A DNA stretch of 64,000 bases from Megasphaera sp. AM44-1BH (lineage in GTDB: Bacteria > Bacillota > Negativicutes > Veillonellales > Megasphaeraceae), in contig NZ_QSFA01000014.1 in NCBI RefSeq assembly GCF_003467125.1, positions 24,500 to 88,499 of the forward strand, given 5' to 3'. Positions 48,758 to 58,821 of the stretch are shown here, one piece after another. The notes beneath the pieces are model-generated. The model had not been told where the DNA came from. It made no database searches and worked only from the letters and a program-made list of their open reading frames with translations. How positions within the stretch are numbered: position 1 is the first letter of the stretch; every line of letters begins with the position of its first letter. A program made the translations under genes and the position numbers.

Positions 48758-51700
48758 CTATACGACAGGATCCGCAAAATATACATATACACCTTTGAGC
48801 CGTACGAGGTCGAGGCCCATTTCTGTAAAGGCTGCGTGGATTGCCTTTTCAGAAAGTGCTACGTTTTTCTTTGCATCACCGGCTTTGACGACGTATTGTG
48901 CCCCGTCATCAAGCGGATAAATCCGCAGGGTTACTCCATCATAATCGAGACGGAACATACCACTGCCATCTTCTGTCTGCAGGTTCGTTTTGATAGAACG
49001 GTTGTGCAGCTGCGGCTGTACCGGTTCCGTGAGGCGCATGCCCGTCGGCGAAAGCTTCGTCGTTTCTCCCGCCTGGGAAACACCATAGGTGCCATACTGT
49101 TTTACTGTATTGTCCTTAACACGGAAAATCGGCATAGAGACTTCTACTTTGTGCTGCGGCCGGCCACCATCACGGTTCCAGACATCCTGATTCGTAATAT
49201 CCGGTTTGGTCTGGACAATCTGCAATGTCGCGTCTCCACCGGAAACGAGATAATTCTTCAGAAAATCAGGGCCGCTGAGCAAGATCCCGAAGGAATACGT
49301 ACCCGGCCAGTTTGTCCGCGTATTACCATTAAGATAGCCATGACCATAATCGCCATAATCATAGTTCAGACCTCCCGGCTGGTCCCCATTGGTCAGGCCC
49401 GTAACGCGGGACTGGGTCGTCCGTACGACATCGTACGGAGTGAATACGTCATCCGTATCAATACGGAGAGGCGCTTTATTTACGATGATATCCCCTTCGA
49501 TGGTGACAATGTAGTTCTTCCGGGCATCGCTGCCATTTTCATGGACAATACCACCACCATCCGATTCAAGGTCATTGTAGTACGTCCCGGCATCGGCCGT
49601 AGTCCGGCCAGCCCGGTTGGTTTCGTACGCTCCGCCAGCCTTCGGCGTCATCGTCAGGCCGTCGGTAGAAATAGTATCCCCGTTCACCAGGTTGGGATTG
49701 GACGATTCCGTAAAGGTCCTCTTGTCCGAACCGTAGGTCTGGATCATATCGTTGGTGACCTTGATGGCTACTGGCGTCAGAGTAACGGAACCTTTCTTAT
49801 CCAGCACCACTTCGTAGTTGTCCAGGGACTTGTTGAAGTCCGTCGTAATGCCATAGCTGTCCAGGCTGCCATCCATCTTGTACTTTACATCGTTGGTCCG
49901 GTCCTTGCTTACAAGAGCACCGGATGTGTTGGTGATACCGATTTCAGACGTCAGTTCAGCCAGGCTGTCCCCGTTCTTTTCGCCTTTGACCGTAGTCGCA
50001 CTATCCAGATCCTTCTGAACTGCCCCGGCATCCCCATAGGCTTCCGTATAGTCGCCAGTGGACAAATGGAGGGTGGCCTTGTCGATGGCAGCATTGCCAT
50101 CTTCAATCTCAATATTGTAGTTATTCAGCGTCTGGGAAGTGGTTCCCTGCAAATAGTAGCGCCCGCCATTCACCGTTTTAGTTACTTTGCCAGCCTGTTT
50201 TTCTGCTTCAGAAGCGTCGCCAGTATTGGTATAGGTGATGTTGCCGGTACCATAGGTTCCGTCCAGAACGTTGGTCACCACATCGGTACCATCCCCGTTG
50301 GTCAGGCCTTTTATATTGTTGGCATCGTAGCCGTACTTGCTGGTATCGAAAGCCGTACCATAAGTAGTGGATACATCGTTGAGCTTCACCTTCACTGTGG
50401 CTTTGTTTACCGTGGCCGTACCAGTCAAATCAGAGTTTTCCTTATCGATTTCATAGTTCTTAGCCGTATCACCCTTCAGGGTAAACGTCCCTGTCAGATC
50501 ATAGTCTCCTACATCCTGGGTCTTGACATCGGAATTGCTGGAATCAGCCTTTTCTCCGCCATTAGAATAGGAAACTTCAATCTGATTGTTCCTTACGTCG
50601 TCCTCTGAATCTCCATTGGCGTTGCCGGACAGGGTATAGGTATAAGGGGTCCAATCATTCGACCCATAGGTCGTGCTCGTATCCCCTACTTTCAGGGTCA
50701 GTTTGGCCTTTTCCACCGTGGATTTCCCATTGGTGATGTGGACGGTATAGTCAGAGAGATCCTTGCTGGCAGCCCCCTGGAGTGCATAGGTCCCGGCATT
50801 CTGTGTCTTCACCTTGTCATTGTCGGCATCGGTTTTCGCCCCGGTGTTGGTGTAGTTGAGGAATCTGTCCCCCAGAACGGAAGCCTGGCTATCCCCGTTC
50901 ACCAGTCCGCCTTTTGCCGTATCAATGGTGTAGGTATACTTGTCCGTGTTGAAGGCCGTCCCATAAGTAGTGGACACATCCCCCACCGTCAGGTAAAGAT
51001 CAGCCGGAGTAACAGTAATAGTGCCGCTGCCGGTGACCTCATAGTTGGCGGAAGCATCGCTGCCGTCACTGGCCTTTACCTCTGCACTGGAAGTCAGGTA
51101 CTGGTCTTCATACTTGCCTACATGTGCCGTATCGTTGCTGCCTTTGCTGTCCGCATAGCTGCCGTCGGTGGCAATGGTATATTGGATATCGCCCAGCGTA
51201 TCTCCGTTCACCAGCTGGGTTTTGTCGTAAGAAGGCGTCCCATTGGTCACTGCAGTATTGCCGTAGGTCTGGGTGCCATCGGTGCTGATGGTCAAGGTCT
51301 TCCGGAGAATTTCGATATCCCCATTGACCGTTTTCAGGTCATACCCGTTCAGCGCCTTGGCCCCATTTTCATCCACATGGAATATATAGAAGGCCTTTTT
51401 CCCATCAGAAGCTGTCTTGTCTTCGTCCCCTTGGGTCCGGGTAGCCCCTGCTGCCGCCCCATCACTGGAAACAGCCACAGCATCCGTTCCGGTTTTTGTC
51501 CCATCAGAACTGGTCACGTAGGTCAGATAGTCGGCTTCCTTGAAATTGCTGAACTGGGTCACATCGATATTGCTGCCGTTGGAATCCTTATAGGTGGCCG
51601 AGGTGCTCAGCAGATTCCGCAGCTGGTCATCGGTAAGGGTATCCCCGTAGGTCTTCTGCTGGCTACCCCCGGAAATGGTGATCACCGGAGTCACCTGGAA

Positions 51701-54700
51701 AATGAACTTGTTGCTGCTGGTATCCTTATAGTCCGTAAGGGTATTGCCGGAACTGTTGCCGAATACCGTGCTGTTGGCATCGGATTTGGCGGTCCACTGG
51801 GCATTGGTGCCGCTGATCAGGTTATCGCCCAGGCTGGTACCGTAGTCGCTGGGGGAATTCACATAGACCTGCCAGGTACCGCCGCTGCCGGTGGTGATGG
51901 CATCTGTGCCAGTGATGCTGTTGACCAGGGAGCCCTGGCTGCCCTGAGCATCTACTACCACGGCCCCTGCTGCGGCACTGGCTGCAGCCAGTGTGCCAGC
52001 GGTGGCATTCCCATTGTAGTCCACCCCGGCCCCCAGAGTGATCCGGCCTTTATCTCCGGTGGAAGTGAGGCTGATCTTCCCGCCGTTCAGGGTGTTATTG
52101 CTGTCGGTATACCCGTTAGATTCCACCCCGTGGACTGTCAGATCACCGGCCGCTTGGATGGTCACACTGTCCAGCTGGAAGGCAGTGTTCTGATACCCAT
52201 CAGTACGGGTGGCGATGTCGCTGGCAGAAGAAGTGGTATCCGTAGTGCCGGAATGGATTTCCCCGCCAACGTTTACAGTGCCGCCAGAAATGTAGACTCC
52301 ATGGTCTGCATAGATGGTACCATGATAATAATTAGTAACGTTGGTATTGTCAGTTCCTACAGTCACAGCCCCGGTGCTTTCGATGTTCACCGTATCCAAT
52401 GCCTTCGATTTACCAATGTCTCCTTCCAGGCTGACTGTACCGCTTCCAGCTCTGATATTCAGACTGGAATTAGCCAGGTTGGTTTCCTTGACAAAACCTA
52501 CAGTAGTAGCACCACCCATGGCTCCATCATCCCATTTGCCATGAGTACCATACCCTACGGTCAGGAAAGGGGAACTATTATCCGGCTGGGAACGGGTAAC
52601 ATCGACACGTTTTTTATCCGTTGCCGTTGCCTTGTCGGTCCAGGTATCCCAGTTCACATAGCCATATACATTGCTTCCCTTGTTATACGTATAGGTCTTC
52701 CCATCACTGCCTAATGATACCGTACTCCAGTCAGAACCGGCATTGCTGTAGAACTGGGTGCCTTTTCCATTGTTGGCTTCTCCTTCCGGACCAGTAACCC
52801 AGTACATGCCGTCCTGATAAGTTGGATCATCCGGCATACCCCAGTAAGAGTACGGATACAGTTTGTCATTATTCGTGGATCCTGTTTTATTCAGTACACC
52901 GGACCCACGACCGCCTACCCAGAGATACTGCTGTCCGTTTGGCGTGGTCAGAGAGTTTTCCAGCACCGTCGTAATGGTAGCCAGATAGGAATCTCCTACA
53001 GCCGATTTACCTTCATTATACGTTTTTGTTTTCGGGTTGTATTTGGCCAACGATTCGGATACAAACCAGTTGCTGGCAATAAGCTGCTTGATATCATTGG
53101 TTAAATTTGTATAAGCAGTGCTTCCGTTATTCATTTTCGTTGTATCCGTGCTGTTCTTCGCAAATGTCAGTGCACTATCCGCCAGGCTCTGAATCTGCGC
53201 CTGTGTCAAAGCGGTAAAGTTATTTCCCACCTTATAACCCAGTGCATTATTAGAAACCCCATTGACATTGACAGAACCTACCGTCAATGTATAAGAAGTA
53301 CTCCCAACTGTAATAGTAGGGTCAGAGGTCATATATCTGCTTAAAAAGCCTTCTGGATCTGAGACTGCCACGTACTGTAAATATTCCTTCGTGGACATTT
53401 TTCCTTCCGTAATAATTACAGAAGAGTATCCTTTTCCCTTTGTTACACTGACAGCTGTCGAACTGCCGTCTCCCAGCCAGCGGATATTCTGGGTATCCGT
53501 TTCCTTATCAAAGGTATAATGGGGCTCTCCATTGGAAAAGTCCGCTGTATCCGTTGTCGTTTTATAGGTGCCATCTGCATTCTTTACATAATTAACCCCC
53601 TGATAATGATAAGCCGGAACCGTATCGGAAGTCAGATATTCATTGACTTTATCAGCTGTGAGTTCATCCCAGGTAGTAGTGCCATACACATAGGCCCCGT
53701 AGCTGTTCCCGGAGTTGATGATCCCGGTGGCCGTCACATCTCCTCCCCCGGAATCCAGGGTCAAAGTTCCCCCGTTGAGGCCGATGGCGATTTCCCCGTT
53801 AAGGGTGATTTTCCCGCCGCTGGTCTTGATCAGCCGGTCATCCTTTGCCCCATCCGCTGTACCACTGCTGTCCACATGTCCAAAATAGGTACCGACCGTA
53901 TGACCCGCAGGATCTGTCTTGCCCGTAAGGGTTCCTTTTCCATACCCTTTGGTATTGGCAGAATCACTGGTATATTTCACCGTCCCGCCGGAAGCGGAGG
54001 TAAAATCCCCGCCATTGGTGTTGATATTTGCATTGATGATCACGGCACCAATCTGGTCCCCGTTGCTGTCCGCATTCAGGACCACATTCAACTTGCCCGC
54101 CGTAGAAGTGATGTTGCCGTTGACGGTGATATTCCGCATAGCGTCCAGGGTAAAGGTCGCATCGTCTCCTGCCGTCTTATCGATGTCATTTTTGACGATG
54201 ATATTGGCCGATCCGTTAGTGGCCGCTGCCTGGATGGTCACATTCGTGCCAGCATTCAGCATTTTTTCCACCATATCAGTAGAAATCCAGGTCACGGCGC
54301 TGTTGACGGAAGACGCATTGGCTGTGGTGGCATCGGGGTCGTTGTAGCCGATGGAGGCACTGCCATTGGTGAAATCAGAATTCGCGGCGGTTTTCTTTTC
54401 CGAGTTTTCATAATTGCTTGTCGTTGTAGGATCGTTATCAGCAATGATTACGTCCAGCGGATCCAGCAACCATTCCCCGACCTTGCCGGTTATCCCTTTT
54501 GCGTCGATATTCAGACTATTTCCCAGATTCAGCACGTCGCCAGAAGTTTCAATTTTGCCGCCGTTATTATCACCTTTTGCCAGAAGATTGGTATTGTCGT
54601 GGACGACGGTTTTCTGGCCGATGACTTTGATATTGCCGGCATCCTGCCCTTCTTCCGTACCGGAAGCGTCAAGGGTACCGCTGACTTCGACCTGTCCATT

Positions 54701-55552
54701 GTCCCCACCGTCGAGAAGGACCTGGCCTTTTTCATTTTTACGCAACGTCTTAGCTTCGATAGTACCGCTGTTGTTGACGACCGTGCTCAGGACATCGCCA
54801 GCACTTTTAGCCGTCATGACGACGTATCCGCCATCGGCTTTGAGCGTACCGTTGTTGAGAGACTGTGCCCGTGCCAGAGTACCATCGACAGTGAAATTCA
54901 GTTTCCCATCAGCATCACTGGACAGATTCAGATTCTTTGCTGCCGTAAGAGCTACCGTACCGCCGTCATCAGTAATGGTACCGCTGTTTTCTACGTTTGA
55001 CGCATGAAGAGCGACCAGACCGCCCTGGGCCTTGATGATTCCTTCATTGATAACAGCCGCATTGTTTTCATTATCGACAGCGAGATTCAGGGAATCCTGG
55101 CTGCTGCCGAAGTGATTCATCGTGTCATCGGCGAGACGGGCCGTCGAGGCGACGAGTCCTCCTACATCAACGCTGGCATTTTTACCAAATACAACACCGT
55201 TGGGGTTGACCAGAAAAATATGGCCGTTGGCATTCAGGTTCCCTTCGATCAGGGACTGCTGGCCGCCGGTTACCCGGTTCAGCGCTACGGCATTCTTATC
55301 GGGCTGTGCATAACGAATTGTTTCATTTTTAGCTATATTAAACTGCGTCCAGTCGATAGCCATGCGGTTGCTATTTTGTTGGACCGTCATCGTCTGTCCC
55401 TGTTCTACAATGGACCCATTGCCGGACCGGATGGTTCCACCCGAAGGCATAGCCTGTACAGAGCCGCCCAGCGCCATGGCCAGAAGGACCATGCCCGTCA
55501 GCCGGTGTTTCCATTGGTTTCTATTTCTATATCTCATATATATCCGCTTCAT
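48758..55552 (-). CDS. TpsA-type filamentous adhesin with MBG repeats and lectin-like insert
   Basis: 2264 residues. The signal peptide (about 1-34, cut near VQAMPSGG) is followed by a two-partner-secretion domain with NRVTGG (92-97) and NPNGVVFG (116-123). A beta-helical region follows. Residues about 850-970 resemble a C-type lectin-like fold (SYLATITTVLENSL; QYLWVGG; MYWVTGPEGE; YVNWDTW). Residues about 1290-2050 hold eight MBG-type repeats, each with a (T)TYG or AYG core (QKTYGD, TQTYGN, STTYGT, STTYGS). A unique C-terminal domain ends YVYFADPVV. The cognate TpsB gene lies 24 nt upstream. Surface adhesion is inferred from the family. Confidence 0.93.
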   Translation of the reverse strand: MKRIYMRYRNRNQWKHRLTGMVLLAMALGGSVQAMPSGGTIRSGNGSIVEQGQTMTVQQNSNRMAIDWTQFNIAKNETIRYAQPDKNAVALNRVTGGQQSLIEGNLNANGHIFLVNPNGVVFGKNASVDVGGLVASTARLADDTMNHFGSSQDSLNLAVDNENNAAVINEGIIKAQGGLVALHASNVENSGTITDDGGTVALTAAKNLNLSSDADGKLNFTVDGTLARAQSLNNGTLKADGGYVVMTAKSAGDVLSTVVNNSGTIEAKTLRKNEKGQVLLDGGDNGQVEVSGTLDASGTEEGQDAGNIKVIGQKTVVHDNTNLLAKGDNNGGKIETSGDVLNLGNSLNIDAKGITGKVGEWLLDPLDVIIADNDPTTTSNYENSEKKTAANSDFTNGSASIGYNDPDATTANASSVNSAVTWISTDMVEKMLNAGTNVTIQAAATNGSANIIVKNDIDKTAGDDATFTLDAMRNITVNGNITSTAGKLNVVLNADSNGDQIGAVIINANINTNGGDFTSASGGTVKYTSDSANTKGYGKGTLTGKTDPAGHTVGTYFGHVDSSGTADGAKDDRLIKTSGGKITLNGEIAIGLNGGTLTLDSGGGDVTATGIINSGNSYGAYVYGTTTWDELTADKVNEYLTSDTVPAYHYQGVNYVKNADGTYKTTTDTADFSNGEPHYTFDKETDTQNIRWLGDGSSTAVSVTKGKGYSSVIITEGKMSTKEYLQYVAVSDPEGFLSRYMTSDPTITVGSTSYTLTVGSVNVNGVSNNALGYKVGNNFTALTQAQIQSLADSALTFAKNSTDTTKMNNGSTAYTNLTNDIKQLIASNWFVSESLAKYNPKTKTYNEGKSAVGDSYLATITTVLENSLTTPNGQQYLWVGGRGSGVLNKTGSTNNDKLYPYSYWGMPDDPTYQDGMYWVTGPEGEANNGKGTQFYSNAGSDWSTVSLGSDGKTYTYNKGSNVYGYVNWDTWTDKATATDKKRVDVTRSQPDNSSPFLTVGYGTHGKWDDGAMGGATTVGFVKETNLANSSLNIRAGSGTVSLEGDIGKSKALDTVNIESTGAVTVGTDNTNVTNYYHGTIYADHGVYISGGTVNVGGEIHSGTTDTTSSASDIATRTDGYQNTAFQLDSVTIQAAGDLTVHGVESNGYTDSNNTLNGGKISLTSTGDKGRITLGAGVDYNGNATAGTLAAASAAAGAVVVDAQGSQGSLVNSITGTDAITTGSGGTWQVYVNSPSDYGTSLGDNLISGTNAQWTAKSDANSTVFGNSSGNTLTDYKDTSSNKFIFQVTPVITISGGSQQKTYGDTLTDDQLRNLLSTSATYKDSNGSNIDVTQFSNFKEADYLTYVTSSDGTKTGTDAVAVSSDGAAAGATRTQGDEDKTASDGKKAFYIFHVDENGAKALNGYDLKTVNGDIEILRKTLTISTDGTQTYGNTAVTNGTPSYDKTQLVNGDTLGDIQYTIATDGSYADSKGSNDTAHVGKYEDQYLTSSAEVKASDGSDASANYEVTGSGTITVTPADLYLTVGDVSTTYGTAFNTDKYTYTIDTAKGGLVNGDSQASVLGDRFLNYTNTGAKTDADNDKVKTQNAGTYALQGAASKDLSDYTVHITNGKSTVEKAKLTLKVGDTSTTYGSNDWTPYTYTLSGNANGDSEDDVRNNQIEVSYSNGGEKADSSNSDVKTQDVGDYDLTGTFTLKGDTAKNYEIDKENSDLTGTATVNKATVKVKLNDVSTTYGTAFDTSKYGYDANNIKGLTNGDGTDVVTNVLDGTYGTGNITYTNTGDASEAEKQAGKVTKTVNGGRYYLQGTTSQTLNNYNIEIEDGNAAIDKATLHLSTGDYTEAYGDAGAVQKDLDSATTVKGEKNGDSLAELTSEIGITNTSGALVSKDRTNDVKYKMDGSLDSYGITTDFNKSLDNYEVVLDKKGSVTLTPVAIKVTNDMIQTYGSDKRTFTESSNPNLVNGDTISTDGLTMTPKAGGAYETNRAGRTTADAGTYYNDLESDGGGIVHENGSDARKNYIVTIEGDIIVNKAPLRIDTDDVFTPYDVVRTTQSRVTGLTNGDQPGGLNYDYGDYGHGYLNGNTRTNWPGTYSFGILLSGPDFLKNYLVSGGDATLQIVQTKPDITNQDVWNRDGGRPQHKVEVSMPIFRVKDNTVKQYGTYGVSQAGETTKLSPTGMRLTEPVQPQLHNRSIKTNLQTEDGSGMFRLDYDGVTLRIYPLDDGAQYVVKAGDAKKNVALSEKAIHAAFTEMGLDLVRLKGVYVYFADPVV

Positions 55553-55576
55553 TCCTTTCTTATATATACATATTTC

Positions 55577-57343
55577 TTAGAAATATACGCCCGTGCGGAG
55601 CCAGAATTGTCCATTGCTATGGCGCGTATCGCTGACCGGTTCTTCGGAACCCAGTTTCCAGGCATAATCAGCCCGGACGAACCAGTCTTCATGACGGGAC
55701 CAGATAAGCCCCAGACCGATGCCCTGCAGATTGCGGTGGTTTTTGGCACTAGGATTCAGACTGCTGTCTTTATTGATCCAGATGCCGCCGTGTTCCAGAT
55801 AAGCGGCCAGCTGCAGCTGCTGGTCGTTCTTCTTGAGAGGCAGCTGCCAGCGCAGTTCAGCCCGTGTCAGATATCCCGTATCGCCGGAGGCTTCACTGGT
55901 CGGATAAGCCCGTACGCCGTACGGCCCGCCGAGATAGAAATGTTCGGACGAATCCAGGTTGGAAAAAGCGTACTGGCCCCGTGCTGTCAGGAGGAGATAC
56001 AGGCGGCTGTTGATATTCTGATGCCGTTCGATATGGCCCCGCATTTTTTCATATGTACCGGTCGTCCGGGGGCTGTTGGCCAGAAGCGGAACAAAAGGAT
56101 TGGACGAATTATACAGTGCATCATTGGTGATGTGTCCCCATTTATAATCGACACGCCAGTTCGTGAACCCTTCATTATCCTGGCTGTCCCCGTACAGAGA
56201 GAACACGGCTGCGTTACCCGTCTTATCTCCATAGGTTGCATCCCACAGGCGGTATTCATCTTTCATGCGGCTGTGTTCGTATCCGATGCCGGCATAAAAA
56301 TTGTGCAGCCGGCTGCGCTGAATAGCATAATCAAATCCGATAGAAGCCACGCGGGACTGGCCTACCCCGTCCAGATAAGAAAATTCATCGCCCAGATCAT
56401 AGCTCATGACGTTGTAACCGACGGTCATGCGCAAGCCATCGGTCAGGACAGGAATCGTATAATTGGCACCCCAGTCGAACATCTTGCGGCCGGAAGTAGC
56501 AATGCCCGTATTCAGATGATCCCCTTCGTGGGCCAGATTGGTGAAATCATAATTGACACCGTACTGGTTGTACCCCATGGAGCGGCTGCCATAGTTATCG
56601 GCCGTTGCCAGACCATGTTTTGTTTTATATGGATCGACATCGAGCAGTACGTGGACCGTTCCCGGTTCACTTCCCTGGCTGAGCGTTACTTTGGCGTCTG
56701 CATCAGCCAGATCTGACAGGAGCCAGACGGCCCGTTCCAGTCCGGCCCGGGTAACGTAATCGCCTTTTTTCAGGAATCCGATCTGCCGCTGGATGGCTGC
56801 ATCGTTGATTTTCGTATGATTTTCAACAGTTACCCCATCGAGCCGGCCCACCTGAACGACATAGGTCACAATCCCCTGGTCTATCTGCTGTTGCGGCAGA
56901 TAAGCCCGGGCGACAATATAGCCGTGGTCACGGAAATATTTCGTGAGTACATCAGCCCCGCCCTGCAGCTGGGCAAAGGTGAGGTCTTTTCCTTTATTAT
57001 CTGCCAGCAGTGCCTGCAGCGTCTGTTCGGAATAGATATCCTGTCCGGTAATCTTGAACTCCCGGACGGGAACGGTGACCTCTTTTCCCTCAACAGCCGG
57101 AGAAGTCCCCTGTTCCGGCGTCTGTACCTTGACATCTTTCGATGCTTCAGGAACGGTCAGCGTGCGCTGCCGGTCCCGCCATTCATTCTGCAGCATGCCT
57201 GCATCGGCCTTGCGTGGCGTATCCCGCAGTCCTTCCGGCAGACCAGCCGGAGCAGCCGCTTGTATACAGACAGCTTGAGCAGCTCCTAAAACAGCAGCTG
57301 CTATGATGATCCTAATCTTTCTGTTGTGACTCCTTTTCACCAA
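55577..57343 (-). CDS. TpsB outer-membrane transporter (ShlB/FhaC family)
   Basis: 588 residues. A signal peptide is followed by a Gln/Pro-rich linker, POTRA domains (about 93-175: REFKITGQDIYSEQTLQALL; YFRDHGYIVARAYLPQQ) and a 16-strand barrel with the L6 motif LGGPYGVRAYPTSEASGD and a C-terminal phenylalanine (RTGVYF), the signal for the BAM machinery. The start is GTG at 57343 with GGGGGG 8 nt upstream. It secretes the adhesin encoded directly downstream. Confidence 0.94.
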   Translation of the reverse strand: MVKRSHNRKIRIIIAAAVLGAAQAVCIQAAAPAGLPEGLRDTPRKADAGMLQNEWRDRQRTLTVPEASKDVKVQTPEQGTSPAVEGKEVTVPVREFKITGQDIYSEQTLQALLADNKGKDLTFAQLQGGADVLTKYFRDHGYIVARAYLPQQQIDQGIVTYVVQVGRLDGVTVENHTKINDAAIQRQIGFLKKGDYVTRAGLERAVWLLSDLADADAKVTLSQGSEPGTVHVLLDVDPYKTKHGLATADNYGSRSMGYNQYGVNYDFTNLAHEGDHLNTGIATSGRKMFDWGANYTIPVLTDGLRMTVGYNVMSYDLGDEFSYLDGVGQSRVASIGFDYAIQRSRLHNFYAGIGYEHSRMKDEYRLWDATYGDKTGNAAVFSLYGDSQDNEGFTNWRVDYKWGHITNDALYNSSNPFVPLLANSPRTTGTYEKMRGHIERHQNINSRLYLLLTARGQYAFSNLDSSEHFYLGGPYGVRAYPTSEASGDTGYLTRAELRWQLPLKKNDQQLQLAAYLEHGGIWINKDSSLNPSAKNHRNLQGIGLGLIWSRHEDWFVRADYAWKLGSEEPVSDTRHSNGQFWLRTGVYF

Positions 57344-57814
57344 AATATCCCCCCATACTCCGTCAAAACATCATGTCTGTAACGAATATTAATTATCAAA
57401 TTATAATTTGTTTTTCTTATTTTTTATCGCCCATATTATATAACAAAATCTATTATAAGTCCATGATTTTTCGTAATGTTAAATTTATTTTATTGAATGA
57501 TAAAATAAAACATAATTATAAAAAACGCAGCGTTCAAAATAAAATCTATTTATTTTATAATATACGAATTTGGCATATCGGCACGCTAATACAGCATCAC
57601 TGAAAAAATAGAATCAGACAAATGGCGCCCTGCCATTTCGTTTCTTTATGCTAATATATTGTTCTATTATATTACAAAATTACATATTGAAAAATCAGAT
57701 AATCGATATAAAAAAATAATCATTCTTTCATTGGTATCCTCTCTCTTTCACGATTATGTCTTACTCATATTCAACGAATATCATGATGTGAAAACGCAAG
57801 AAGATAAAATAATA

Positions 57815-57849
57815 GGGTATAGTCCAACTTTTGTAGTTGGGCTATACCC
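57815..57849. terminator. Strong isolated hairpin
   Basis: GGGTATAGTCCAAC pairs with GTTGGGCTATACCC (G-U once), loop TTTTGTA, followed by ATTTCTTAT. It may end a transcript that comes from the left on the plus strand, where no gene is seen. Confidence 0.5.
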
Positions 57850-57882
57850 ATTTCTTATAGAACTAAAACCTTCATAAACACG

Positions 57883-57938
57883 AAAACGGCCCTGTACTAA
57901 GCGATTTATGTATCGCTACATATCGTACAGAGCCGTTT
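57883..57938 (-). terminator. Terminator of the tRNA-Pro/tRNA-Ser transcript
   Basis: Minus strand AAACGGCTCTGTAC pairs with GTACAGGGCCGTTTT, with an inner AGCGAT/ATCGCT stem. Confidence 0.8.
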
Positions 57939-57947
57939 CATTGCTTT

Positions 57948-58039
57948 TGGCGGAGAGAGAGGGATTTGAACCCTCGGTACAGCTGTAGCCGTACACATGA
58001 TTTCCAATCATGCTCCTTCAGCCACTCGGACACCTCTCC
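57948..58039 (-). tRNA. tRNA-Ser(GGA)
   Basis: 92 nt with an encoded CCA and a long variable arm, as in serine tRNAs. The acceptor is GGAGAGG/TCTCTCC, the anticodon stem CATGA/TCATG with loop TTGGAAA (anticodon GGA), and the T arm GAGGG-TTCAAAT-CCCTC. Confidence 0.96.
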
Positions 58040-58110
58040 ATGCCTTACACATTGTTGCACTCTATGAAGTTTTCACGGTGCTGTCGGGATCAACACCCAA
58101 TGTGTAAATA

Positions 58111-58187
58111 TGGTCGGGGCGACAGGATTCGAACCTGCGACCTCTTAGTCCCGAACCAAGCGCGCTACCAAACTGCGCTACGCCCCG
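58111..58187 (-). tRNA. tRNA-Pro(CGG)
   Basis: 77 nt with an encoded CCA. The acceptor is CGGGGCG/CGCCCCG, the anticodon loop TTCGGGA (anticodon CGG), and the T arm GCAGG-TTCGAAT-CCTGT (last pair G-U). Second proline tRNA of the window, upstream of tRNA-Ser in one transcript. Confidence 0.95.
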
Positions 58188-58244
58188 TCACCTGACTTGT
58201 ATATAATACCATATTCACAACAAAAGTCAAGTGAAATATTTACA

Positions 58245-58718
58245 TTATTTAGCCATGTCTTTAGGTTTGCTGACGCCTTCTGCCAGGACGCAGCCCTTCT
58301 GAATCATGACGTTGGCATACTGTGCCATTTCACTGGTAGCGATGACGAGATATGCCTTTTTGGCTTCTTCATAAAACGCAAATCGTTCATAGATTCCGAT
58401 GACATCGCTATCCCGTTCGTCGTGAAGGCCGATGATTTCCTTGTACGTATCCCAGATAGGGGTTTCGACAGGGTCACCGGGTACAACTTCCATGAGATGA
58501 ACCGGTTTTTCGACATATTGATCCAGGGGAATCATGGTAAGGATGGCATCGAGCAATTCGGGGACGCCGTGTCCATCTGCCCGGAGGACAATAGCATTCT
58601 TTCCTACCGATTCGGCAGGGAAATTACCATCTGCAATGACCAGACTGTCACCATGGCCCATTTCACAAAGAACTTTCAGCATGTCTGGCGATAAAATGCC
58701 GGGAACTCCCGTTAACAT
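58245..58718 (-). CDS. RbsD/FucU family mutarotase
   Basis: 157 residues. LSPDMLKVLCEMGHGDSLVIADGNFPAESV holds the catalytic His of the family, and GVPELLDAILTMIPLDQYVE and the end YANVMIQKGCV fit FucU. It speeds alpha/beta conversion of L-fucose or a related sugar. The start at 58718 has AAAGGG upstream. No fucose pathway genes are nearby. Confidence 0.9.
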   Translation of the reverse strand: MLTGVPGILSPDMLKVLCEMGHGDSLVIADGNFPAESVGKNAIVLRADGHGVPELLDAILTMIPLDQYVEKPVHLMEVVPGDPVETPIWDTYKEIIGLHDERDSDVIGIYERFAFYEEAKKAYLVIATSEMAQYANVMIQKGCVLAEGVSKPKDMAK

Positions 58719-58821
58719 ACGTATCAGACCCTTTCTATAATATAATATGTATATTATAGCCACTCATTCTCTGTCTATCATTATAACAGTCTGCCAGAGC
58801 CATCGCAACCAGAATGCCGGG

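Larger units (their letters stand above)
57344..57947. other. AT-rich intergenic region
   Basis: About 600 nt, strongly AT-rich. Two 70-codon open frames here have no ribosome site and AT-driven codons, so they are not called. It must contain the promoter of the tpsB-tpsA operon. A perfect 14-bp-class hairpin GGGTATAGTCCAAC/GTTGGGCTATACCC lies at 57815-57849 and the tRNA terminator at 57883-57938. Confidence 0.6.

Noticed and set aside
48734..56716. Four very long open frames on the plus strand (48734-50608, 50738-52714, 53519-55000, 55004-56716) opposite the adhesin and TpsB genes
   Set aside because: They mirror the codon structure of the minus-strand genes, lack ribosome sites and resemble no family, while the minus-strand proteins show clear domains and signal peptides.
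57373..57877. Two AT-driven open frames of 76 and 72 codons
   Set aside because: Codon use is dominated by AT-rich codons, no ribosome site is present, and a terminator hairpin overlaps the second.
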